From Rhizobium ruizarguesonis (GTDB taxonomy: Bacteria; Pseudomonadota; Alphaproteobacteria; Rhizobiales; Rhizobiaceae): a DNA stretch of 42,846 nucleotides. This document shows positions 1 through 6,329 of the stretch, piece after piece. Position 1 is the stretch's first letter. Each line of letters opens with the position of its first letter. The stretch spans positions 1 through 42,846 of the forward strand of contig NZ_PQIG01000109.1 in NCBI RefSeq assembly GCF_012349115.1. The letters run 5' to 3'. The notes beneath the pieces were generated by a model. It did no database searches and was not told the DNA's origin. It saw only the letters and a program-made list of their open reading frames with translations. A program made the position numbers and the translations under genes.

Positions 1-1240
1 CGTTGCTGATCAAAGCGTGATGATCGGCCGGCGAAGGGAGCAGCGGCAGCCGCTCAACGACGCCATCGCGGGCGATCTCCACGACGGCCTCAAGTCCCCT
101 AGCGTGTTTCGAAATGGAGAGCCGCATACGTTCACCCTCCGGCGTGTCGACAATCTCCAGGAATCCGGTCGCCAATCGGGAACTCACCGTGAACGCAGCG
201 GGTGCGTGGTGATGCCCCTGGCCGCGATGGCTGGTGGGCGCTTCGGCGGCTGCTTCGGCGATCTGGATGGTTGCCGTACCAAGCGCCGGAAGATGTGCGT
301 GAAGCTCATTGCGAAGCGTGGCCACGATGACCTTGGCATCCGCGACGGGCTTGTCGCCGCTGACCGAGATCGTAACGTCGGCATGGAGCCGGTGACCGAT
401 CCAGCGAGCCTTCACGTCCGTCAGACTACCAATGCCCGCGACATGTTCTGCTGCGTGACGGATCTCGTCTGTGATCCCGGGCTCGACGCCGTCGAGGCTG
501 CGGGTAATGATGGCGCGCGCCGACTGCCAGACGATGCCGAAGATCGCGATGGTGATCAGCAGGCCGATGATCGGATCGGCGAGCGGAAAGCCGAACCAGA
601 CCCCGACGGCGCCGGCGACGACGGCCAGGCTCGTCAGACCATCGGTGCGGGCGTGGTAGCCGTCGGCGATCAGCGCGGCGCTGTTCATCTGCCTGCCGAC
701 ACGGATGCGGAACACCGCCACGGCTTCGTTGCCGATGAAACCGATAACGCCGGCCACGGCCACAGCCAGAAGCTGGGTGATCGGCTGCGGGTTCAGCAGG
801 CGGTCGATCGCCTCATAGCCGGCGACGATGGCGCTGAAGAGAATGATCAGCACGATCACCATACCGGCAAGGTCCTCGACCCGGCCGAGGCCATAATTGA
901 AGGTTTTCGACGGCTTCCGTCTGACCAGCGTGAAGGCGATCCACAGAGGAATTGCGGTGGCGGCATCACCGATATTGTGGATGGTGTCGGCCAGCAGCGC
1001 CACGCTTCCCGACGAGAAGACGACGGCAAGCTGCAGAGCCGCGGTGATGGCAAGAATGACGAACGACCACTTGATCGCCCAGATGCCGCGCTCGGACGAG
1101 GCGATGCTGGGATCGACGACGCCGTGCGTGTGACCATGGCCTCCGGCATCTCCATGCGAGTGGCCGTGCGAGCCGTGACTGTGGCCATGGGATTGACCGC
1201 CTTGGCCGAAACCGAACCATTCCCTGATGCTGGCGAACAT
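1..1240 (-). CDS. Cation diffusion facilitator (CDF) heavy-metal exporter, 3' end outside window
   Basis: Inner-membrane proton antiporter family that exports divalent metals such as Co, Ni or Zn. Translation of the minus strand from the ATG at 1240 stays open to the window edge (413 codons). A His-rich N-terminus (residues 17-39, repeated HGHSHG) is followed by the transmembrane region. The metal-site pattern HxxxD occurs in TM2 (H88/D92, in ADTIHNIGD) and in TM5 (H196/D200, in ADGYHARTD). A cytoplasmic domain follows from about residue 215, and a second His cluster (GHHH) lies near residue 320. The usual family length is about 300-330 residues, so this protein carries a long C-terminal extension. 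The His-rich N-terminus resembles DmeF-type Co/Ni exporters, but no dmeR-like regulator gene lies upstream. A C/G-tract palindrome 32 bp upstream of the start may be the operator. The substrate is inferred, not shown. Confidence 0.9.
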   Translation of the reverse strand, partial: MFASIREWFGFGQGGQSHGHSHGSHGHSHGDAGGHGHTHGVVDPSIASSERGIWAIKWSFVILAITAALQLAVVFSSGSVALLADTIHNIGDAATAIPLWIAFTLVRRKPSKTFNYGLGRVEDLAGMVIVLIILFSAIVAGYEAIDRLLNPQPITQLLAVAVAGVIGFIGNEAVAVFRIRVGRQMNSAALIADGYHARTDGLTSLAVVAGAVGVWFGFPLADPIIGLLITIAIFGIVWQSARAIITRSLDGVEPGITDEIRHAAEHVAGIGSLTDVKARWIGHRLHADVTISVSGDKPVADAKVIVATLRNELHAHLPALGTATIQIAEAAAEAPTSHRGQGHHHAPAAFTVSSRLATGFLEIVDTPEGERMRLSISKHARGLEAVVEIARDGVVERLPLLPSPADHHALISN

Positions 1241-1271
1241 TGCAGACCTTGATTGATTGTGCCGTTTACCT

Positions 1272-1288
1272 ATCCCCCCGGAGGGGAT
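1272..1288. promoter_or_regulatory. C/G-tract palindrome upstream of the CDF gene
   Basis: The sequence ATCCCC-CCGGA-GGGGAT is a perfect 6-bp inverted repeat with a 5-nt spacer, 32 bp upstream of the CDF start. C/G tracts flanked by AT are characteristic of operators of the CsoR/RcnR family of metal-sensing repressors, which control Ni/Co exporters. Binding is inferred, and the repressor gene is not next to it. Confidence 0.5.
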
Positions 1289-1568
1289 GCGTCAAGTTGG
1301 TTTCTTGTGTGTGGATGCGAACAAGGTTATCGATTGCGGCATGATTCATCGCCGGGACAACAGATCGAGCATGCTCGCTTCCGCCCGAAAGCGCGGCCCA
1401 TTTCTCTTTTGCTGAACAATCCCGTGTTTCCCGCGCAACTGGTAAAGGCAGGTTGAAAGCGTTGTATGGTGGAGGCCACGCGTCAGAAGCTGCCCACCGA
1501 AACCGCCGCGGGCGCCAAAATCATCGATCAGACAGGCCTAGGGGAAAAGCGTTCGGTCGCTCCTGCAT

Positions 1569-1621
1569 CATCAGGGAGGTTCTGACTGGAGTTTGGCAAC
1601 ATTCCTAAAACCTCCCTGATG
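1569..1621. repeat. 13-bp perfect inverted repeat (stem-loop)
   Basis: CATCAGGGAGGTT at 1569-1581 pairs perfectly with AACCTCCCTGATG at 1609-1621 around a 27-nt loop, and TCCTTTT follows directly. It lies in the roughly 500-bp gene-free stretch between the CDF gene and the first BON gene. It could be a terminator for a lost gene or an end of a small mobile repeat. A 39-codon open frame (1466-1585) precedes it, but nothing in that frame is recognisable. Confidence 0.5.
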
Positions 1622-1767
1622 TCCTTTTAACAAGGATCAGGAGAATCTAGGCCGGATCGTTCCGAGGGAAAGCCGGACTTAAGTCCAGGTGGCGACGTCA
1701 GGACACGCTGCTCATATGTTATGCGAGGTAATGTGAAGGTCCGTGGAGGGGCGGACAGGAGGAGAAT

Positions 1768-2040
1768 ATGAAGTTCGGCCCCGATAACTACAATCACGAA
1801 GAGCGCTGCTCGCAAGGCCACAGTTCGGCGTCCACCATCGCGACAATCGAAGCAACCCTTTCCGCCGATCCCGATATCGACAGCAGTGCCATCGAGATCA
1901 GGATGCTCGGCCCTGTCGTCCTGCTCGAGGGCTTTATAACCAACGCCGCAGACCGCGACAAAGCCATCTCGCTTGCTGCGATGATCGTCGGCTGGGAGAA
2001 CGTCCAGGATCGGATGCTGAGCCGTTTCCCCACGCAATAG
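1768..2040 (+). CDS. BON-domain protein, copy 1
   Basis: 90-residue protein with one BON domain spanning most of the chain. The pattern is dIDSSAIEIRMLGPVVLLEG, then NAADRDKAISLAAMIVGWEN, typical of phospholipid-binding or osmoprotectant BON modules. No signal peptide is visible, so it is probably cytoplasmic or peripheral. The start follows a strong AGGAGGAG ribosome site. A paralogue about 85% identical over the first 80 residues lies at 3031, but the two C-termini differ completely after the GWENV motif. This points to duplication followed by replacement of the 3' end. The exact role is unknown. Confidence 0.85.
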   Translation: MKFGPDNYNHEERCSQGHSSASTIATIEATLSADPDIDSSAIEIRMLGPVVLLEGFITNAADRDKAISLAAMIVGWENVQDRMLSRFPTQ

Positions 2041-2449
2041 CCAGGCGGATCCCGAGAGTGAGGAATAAGGTCGGACCCGCCCCGGCGTGACGTCCGACGT
2101 CTGGAACACTTCCTTCATCTTTCGGTCGACGACGACATCCCGGTATCGGCGATCGACGACGCCCAGGGCCGGCGCTTCGTGCTTCGTGCTTCGTCCGTCG
2201 TGAAGGTGTAGTCCTTTCGGGTGAGAGGCGGAACTGCCGAACCCTCAGGCGGGTTTGAAAACAGGTCGCTCGGCTGGTTTTCACCCCGAAAACCGCTGTC
2301 TCCTGTTAAGCCGGGCGGCCGCCCCGGCTTGCAGGTCGACGGTCCTCTTGATCGATGTTGCAGATCCTTCAAGAAGGACGACAGCTCAGCTGCTTCACCG
2401 ATGCTTGCAGCGCCCGCGCCCGGTTTGCAAATCGATCACGGCATCGAGG
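2041..2449. other. Gene-poor stretch with a possible 3' gene remnant and a GC hairpin
   Basis: No complete gene is seen. A plus-strand frame ending at the TAG at 2209-2211 (peptide VDDDIPVSAIDDAQGRRFVL) reads like the tail of a lost gene. Three CTTCGTG units sit near 2176-2196. A GC hairpin (AAGCCGGG 2308-2315 with CCCGGCTT 2323-2330) has no T tract. All of this is weak evidence. Confidence 0.3.
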
Positions 2450-2830
2450 CTATTTCCAAGAATTTATGCCAATATTCTCTTTTCCGTTCAATACGCTAAC
2501 AGACTTCGGGCCTGTTTTATTCCAGGCCTCACATACCGCCTTGCCCGCGTCCCTTCCCCCCTTCCAGGTACGGCAGAACGTGTTGCCGGAAATGTGCCAT
2601 ACGCCGTCAATTGAGATTACATCTCCAGAATCGAGTTTAACCTGACCATGTGCGGTGCCATCCTTGAGTACAGAAAGCTCCCCACTGTAGCCCTCACTTG
2701 GGCCGCCCAGCGCAATCACCTTGCCGTCTGAAAGCAGAGCCTGAAGCTCTTTCCCTATCATCGCGGTAGCAGCAATAGCTTGCGTTCCGAGAAAAATTAC
2801 GGATAGTACAGTTAGTATAGTTCTGTGCAT
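2450..2830 (-). CDS. Small exported protein of unknown function
   Basis: 126 residues starting at MHRTILTVL, chosen over upstream in-frame codons because GGGAG lies at the right distance and the N-terminus forms a clean Sec signal peptide (about residues 1-20, ending AIAA). The mature part has a W..SGNTFCRTWKGG...C pattern near residues 80-105 with two cysteines that could form a disulfide. This is reminiscent of the DUF995-type small periplasmic proteins of rhizobia, but that assignment is uncertain. GC is lower than in the neighbours. It sits between the two BON copies on the opposite strand. Confidence 0.7.
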   Translation of the reverse strand: MHRTILTVLSVIFLGTQAIAATAMIGKELQALLSDGKVIALGGPSEGYSGELSVLKDGTAHGQVKLDSGDVISIDGVWHISGNTFCRTWKGGRDAGKAVCEAWNKTGPKSVSVLNGKENIGINSWK

Positions 2831-3030
2831 TGGCCAACTTCTCCCATCTCTGCCAAGCACAGTTTCTATCCAACACATATGGACTACAAGTCATCTTTTG
2901 TAATTAGCTGCCAATCGCTTTGCCGTAATAGCGAAGCCGCACGATAATTTGATAGTTTTCAGCAGAAGTACGGGAAAAGTTAGTTCATAGATTATTGTTT
3001 TATTGAAAACTGGCGGGACAGGTGGAGAAT

Positions 3031-3327
3031 ATGAGGTTCGGCCCCGTTAACTACAATCACGAAGAGCGCTGCTCGCAAGGCCACAGTTCGGCGTCCACGA
3101 TCGCCACAATCGAAGCAGCCCTTTCCGCCGATCCGGATATCGACAACAGTGCCATCGAGATCAGGATGCTCGGCCCTGTCGTCCTGCTCGAAGGCTTTAT
3201 AAACAAGGCTGCAGACCGCGACAAAGCCATCTCGCTTGATGCGATGATCGTCGGCTGGGAGAACGTCGGCCCCGGCATGAAGACCCACGTCAGGGCGGCC
3301 AGGTTTGCGAAGCCGGCTCCTGTTTGA
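3031..3327 (+). CDS. BON-domain protein, copy 2
   Basis: 98 residues, a paralogue of the BON protein at 1768. Most substitutions up to the GWENV motif are conservative; after that the tail is unrelated (GPGMKTHVRAARFAKPAPV). The ATG at 3031 was chosen because GGTGGAG lies 3 bases upstream, where copy 1 also has its ribosome site; the GTG at 3022 is less likely. Its stop codon abuts the stop of the convergent GlsB-type gene with no intervening base, so there is no room for a terminator between them. The upstream 15 bp and the coding part are shared with copy 1. Confidence 0.85.
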   Translation: MRFGPVNYNHEERCSQGHSSASTIATIEAALSADPDIDNSAIEIRMLGPVVLLEGFINKAADRDKAISLDAMIVGWENVGPGMKTHVRAARFAKPAPV

Positions 3328-3585
3328 TCAGGCCGTGCGTCTGACCATTCTCGCCACAGCGATGAGGATGCAGGCTCCGATGAAGCCCGCGATCAGATAA
3401 CCCAGCCATCCGCCAAGGACGACGCCGAAGAGGGACAGGATAAAGTTGGCGACGATGGCGCCGACAATGCCGAGAAGGATGTTCATCAGCACGCCCATGT
3501 TGCTCTTCATGAGCATTTCAGCGAGCCAGCCGGCGATGCCGCCGATGACGATTGCGGCGATCCAGCCGATACCTGCACTTTCCAT
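3328..3585 (-). CDS. GlsB/YeaQ/YmgE family stress-response membrane protein
   Basis: 85-residue inner-membrane protein with three hydrophobic helices rich in Gly. The family hallmark is present (GGIAGWLAEMLM near residues 15-26, then NILLGIVGAIVANFIL and GWLGYLIAGFIGACILI). These proteins are induced in general stress responses; their molecular function is not settled. The start at 3585 is supported by AAGGGGA eight bases upstream; a longer frame to 3702 has no ribosome site and an atypical N-terminus. Confidence 0.9.
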   Translation of the reverse strand: MESAGIGWIAAIVIGGIAGWLAEMLMKSNMGVLMNILLGIVGAIVANFILSLFGVVLGGWLGYLIAGFIGACILIAVARMVRRTA

Positions 3586-3748
3586 AGCAATTCCCCTTGT
3601 GAATGATGAGCGGCCGGCGCGGGCAATCACGTCTCGCAGATCCAGGCTAAACCGATTGCCAAGCGACAAGACTATAATCTTCGCCGCGCCAGTTGGTTCC
3701 ATAACCCCCGCCCCAAGAGGTCGCGTGCCCTCCCCGATCGGTTTCAGG

Positions 3749-3967
3749 TCACTTGTCGGCCGCGGGCCAATCGTTTGCAGGCTCCTCTATGACGGCAACA
3801 TCATCCTCCGCAGGGTCGGGATCGCGCTCAAGGGCTGCGCGCAGATTGCCGATCTCCTTGATGATCGTATCGAAAACGTCCTGCTGCCTGGCCCCGGCCA
3901 CAACGCAGTCGTCGACGAGATGCTCCAGCTTGGCGCGAAGCCCGGCCTTCCAATTATTCTTGCTCAT
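3749..3967 (-). CDS. Small conserved acidic protein, function unknown
   Basis: 72 residues beginning MSKNNWKAGLRAKLEHLVDD, with a very strong AGAGGAGGAGAAGG ribosome region just upstream. It is mostly helical with an acidic C-terminal tail (residues 48-72, DPDPAEDDVAVIEEPANDW). No signal peptide or membrane helix is visible. I do not recognise a named domain. Its position next to the GlsB-type gene and its small size fit a general-stress accessory protein, which is inference only. Confidence 0.65.
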   Translation of the reverse strand: MSKNNWKAGLRAKLEHLVDDCVVAGARQQDVFDTIIKEIGNLRAALERDPDPAEDDVAVIEEPANDWPAADK

Positions 3968-4357
3968 CACCTTCTCCTCCTCTGATCGTTCCTCACGGAG
4001 CATCGTCGCTCGCGTGTTCCACCGCCTTTGATGGGCGGGCGGCGGTTTCCGCGCTCAGGAGACAGCGATCGATGCGTGGCCCTGGTTGGCGGTTCGATCC
4101 TCGCGAAATCCTGTTCTGCGGGATGAGATCGCGGCGAACGGGTAAGGTGCTCTCCTGGCGTTTCCGCCCGCACCGAGAAATCGGAAAAACCGGTGCGTTC
4201 ACCATCTCCGTCACGTCCGATTGGCACGCCACGACCTCGACGGATTAACCGATCACCGCAGCAACGGTTCCGCCCTGCCTGGACTCTTTGCATCCGTGAC
4301 AGGGTCTCGCCTTCACCATTCTACGACGTTGCAAAAGTCAGGAAAACAAGTGTCGCT
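3968..4357. other. Intergenic stretch without a recognisable gene
   Basis: Short frames on both strands here lack ribosome sites and read as Arg/Pro-rich noise. No terminator with a T tract is evident. The part next to 3967 must hold the promoter of the small acidic protein gene. Confidence 0.5.
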
Positions 4358-4969
4358 TTAATCGGGAATTTCGCCTTCCCGAACCGTTAGAATACGGTCG
4401 ATAAGACCCCATTCCAATGCTTCTTCCGCCGTCATGAAGCGGTCGCGATCCATCCCGCGCTCAAAGTCTTCATAGGAGCGTCCGCAATGCTCCGCGTAGA
4501 GCCGCGTCATGCGCTGCTTGGTCTTCGAAATTTCTTCGGCATGAATCAGCATGTCGGAAGCCTGCCCCTGGAAGCCACCGGATGGCTGGTGAATGAGGAT
4601 ACTGGCATTGGGCAAAGCAGCTCTTCCGCCGGCTTCGCCGGCCATCAGCAGGAACGATCCCATGGAACGGGCTGTCCCCATGCAAAGCGTATGAACCGGC
4701 GCGCGGATAAAGCGCATGGTGTCGTACATGGCGAAGCCGCTGGTCACGACGCCGCCCGGAGAATTGATGTAAAGATTGATCGGCTTCTTTGGATTCTCGG
4801 CCTCAAGGAACAGCAACTGCGCGCAGACCAGAGCGGAAACGGTATCGTTGACCTCGCCGTTGAGGAAGATGATGCGTTCGCGCAGAAGGCGGGAGTAAAT
4901 GTCAAAAGACCGCTCCCCTCTGCTGGATTGTTCTACGACCATAGGGACGAGTTGCATCGCTTCGCGCAT
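4358..4969 (-). CDS. clpP: ATP-dependent Clp protease proteolytic subunit (paralogue)
   Basis: 203-residue serine peptidase of family S14 that forms the ClpP barrel and degrades proteins fed by ClpX or ClpA. The catalytic triad is visible: Ser102 in TARSMGSFLL, His127 in ILIHQPSGG, and Asp176 in MDRDRFM. The oxyanion region INSPGGVVTSG is intact, so it should be active. The nucleophile motif reads GTARSMG where classical ClpP has GQAASMG. No clpX, clpA, tig or lon gene is adjacent, so this is probably one of the extra ClpP paralogues common in rhizobia, not the housekeeping copy. The start at 4969 follows GGAG at a 7-base spacing. Confidence 0.93.
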   Translation of the reverse strand: MREAMQLVPMVVEQSSRGERSFDIYSRLLRERIIFLNGEVNDTVSALVCAQLLFLEAENPKKPINLYINSPGGVVTSGFAMYDTMRFIRAPVHTLCMGTARSMGSFLLMAGEAGGRAALPNASILIHQPSGGFQGQASDMLIHAEEISKTKQRMTRLYAEHCGRSYEDFERGMDRDRFMTAEEALEWGLIDRILTVREGEIPD

Positions 4970-5014
4970 CGGCGAACTCCAATCTTCCAGAAATTAAAGG
5001 GAGAGCTTGCCGCG

Positions 5015-5374
5015 TCAGGCGGCGAGCATGACGGGTGGACTGTTGCTGTTCGCGGCCGTTTTCGCCATCCGGTCAAGCCTGGCGTCGGTCAGCTCGTGGA
5101 TAATGCGCAGGCGGGTGCCGCCGGTCGCGTTCGGGACGATCGTGAACGTGACCGTGCTTTCAAGGAAAGGTGGAGCATCGTCGCGCAGGCTATAACGGAC
5201 TTCCTCGCCAGGTGTGATCGTGGCCGGGGTAGGATCGGCTAAAGCGTCTTTCGGCAACCAGTTTTCCCGAAATTCCGGAATGCTGATTGCACGCCAGACC
5301 TTTTGCGGCGGTTCATCCAGATCGAATTCCAGTTCGAAGCCGTCTTTCTGCTCCTTGGCCTTTCCATCGTTCAT
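5015..5374 (-). CDS. SRPBCC/AHSA1-type protein, ArsR-coupled
   Basis: 119 residues of the START/Bet v 1-like fold used to bind hydrophobic ligands or act as Aha1-like cofactors. Hallmarks are an N-terminal beta strand followed by PPQKVWRAISIPEFRENWLP (residues 20-40) and later RLRIIHELTDARL. The protein ends at 5015, close to the ClpP gene on the same strand. Its ATG overlaps the ArsR stop as ATGA (5374-5371), which indicates translational coupling. ArsR-SRPBCC pairs are common in alphaproteobacteria, where the regulator controls its small partner; the ligand here is unknown. Confidence 0.88.
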   Translation of the reverse strand: MNDGKAKEQKDGFELEFDLDEPPQKVWRAISIPEFRENWLPKDALADPTPATITPGEEVRYSLRDDAPPFLESTVTFTIVPNATGGTRLRIIHELTDARLDRMAKTAANSNSPPVMLAA

Positions 5375-5685
5375 TGGTCCATATCCTTCAGCAAGACCTT
5401 GAGAGCTTCGATGCGGGCAGGCCAGTAGGCGCGATATTTCGCCAACCATTGTGCGATGAGAGCCAGCCCGTCCGGATCGACTTCGTAATTCACGAAACGC
5501 CCCTGCCGTTCTTCCCTCACGAGCTTTGCGCTCCGCAAAACCGAGAGGTGTTGCGACATTGCCGGCTGGCTGATCTCCATGCCCTCACGCAGGGCACTGG
5601 CGTTCATGCCGCCCGCCGCCAGCTTCTCGAAGATCGCGCGGCGGGTCGGGTCAGCCAAGGCTCGGAAGATGTCATTCTCGATCAT
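5371..5685 (-). CDS. ArsR-family transcriptional repressor
   Basis: 104-residue winged-helix repressor starting MIENDIFRALADPTRRAIFE. The recognition helix region is MNASALREGMEISQPAMSQHLSVLRSAKLV (about residues 27-56), followed by the wing RQGRFVNYEVD. No metal-binding Cys motif (ELCVCDL) is present, so it is probably not a metal sensor; it belongs to the SdpR-like group often linked to SRPBCC proteins. The start at 5685 was chosen because family members begin just before the LADPTRR motif and an operator palindrome lies 7 bp upstream. First gene of a two-gene operon. Confidence 0.93.
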   Translation of the reverse strand: MIENDIFRALADPTRRAIFEKLAAGGMNASALREGMEISQPAMSQHLSVLRSAKLVREERQGRFVNYEVDPDGLALIAQWLAKYRAYWPARIEALKVLLKDMDQ

Positions 5686-5692
5686 GCCAACA

Positions 5693-5710
5693 CATAAGCA
5701 CACACTTATG
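5693..5710. promoter_or_regulatory. Palindromic operator upstream of arsR-type gene
   Basis: CATAAG (5693-5698) and CTTATG (5705-5710) form a perfect inverted repeat with a 6-nt CA-rich spacer, 7 bp upstream of the ArsR start codon. Such a position would block transcription or translation initiation when occupied. It is the natural candidate for autoregulation by the adjacent ArsR protein. Binding is inferred. Confidence 0.6.
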
Positions 5711-6317
5711 CGATTCGCAAGTCTATTTCGCGATGGCTTATCCGTTGTCGCGCAACTCCCGACTTTTGCGACACTCCGGTCTTTCCGGAAAGCGTTCGAG
5801 GATCCTCGCCGCAAAACTCTGCCGGTTTCTTGAAGGCAGCGGCTCCGCATCGCGGCGTCCTCGATTGCCATGCCTGCGCCCTACGCTGCGAAGCCGCGCG
5901 TTCAAGACAAACCGGTTTCCTTCAGTGGTGCAATCTTCTCTATCTTTTCCGGCCTCAGCATCTGGGACCAAATCGGCCATCCGACGTTCAAATTCTGCCC
6001 GTAGGATACAGTAAACTACCTTCCTTGCGAGAGCGCGATGCCGTAGCGTCACCTTGGAGCAAGACCTTTGCCTTGGATTTTCAACAAGCAGCACCGACCA
6101 CGACTTGCAGGCGGAGACTTCTATTGGGTGCGCCGGTTCTCGCCGCGGTTTCCTATGCCGGCGTCGCGCGCTGCACCTATCGGCGAGCTGTCTTGTACTG
6201 AGGGACCAACCGCGCGGGGACGGAGCCGCCCGTTTTGTCACGGCGCAGCGCGGAAATAACCAAGACATCTGCAGGGGACAACACGCCTAAAGATCCAACC
6301 ACATCAATGGGAAGCAC
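5711..6317. other. Long intergenic region upstream of the arylsulfatase
   Basis: About 600 bp with no gene I can support. A plus-strand frame near 6108-6200 contains CRRRLLLGAPVLAAVSYAG, which resembles a twin-arginine signal peptide, but it ends at a TGA soon after and has no clear start. It may be a relic of an exported protein. The arylsulfatase promoter must lie here but no clear -35/-10 pair stands out. Confidence 0.35.
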
Positions 6318-6329
6318 AGGAGGCTTGTG

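Noticed and set aside
17..1252. Long open frame on the plus strand opposite the CDF gene (about 411 codons)
   Set aside because: It is the antisense of the CDF gene, whose translation shows a full set of membrane and metal-site motifs; the plus-strand peptide is a low-complexity Asp/Arg/Gly mix.
4487..5242. Plus-strand frame of 251 codons over clpP and the SRPBCC gene
   Set aside because: Antisense to two clearly recognised genes and without a ribosome site or domain.
5738..6268. Minus-strand frame of 176 codons in the gap before the arylsulfatase
   Set aside because: Arg/Ser-rich composition, no ribosome site and no recognisable motif.
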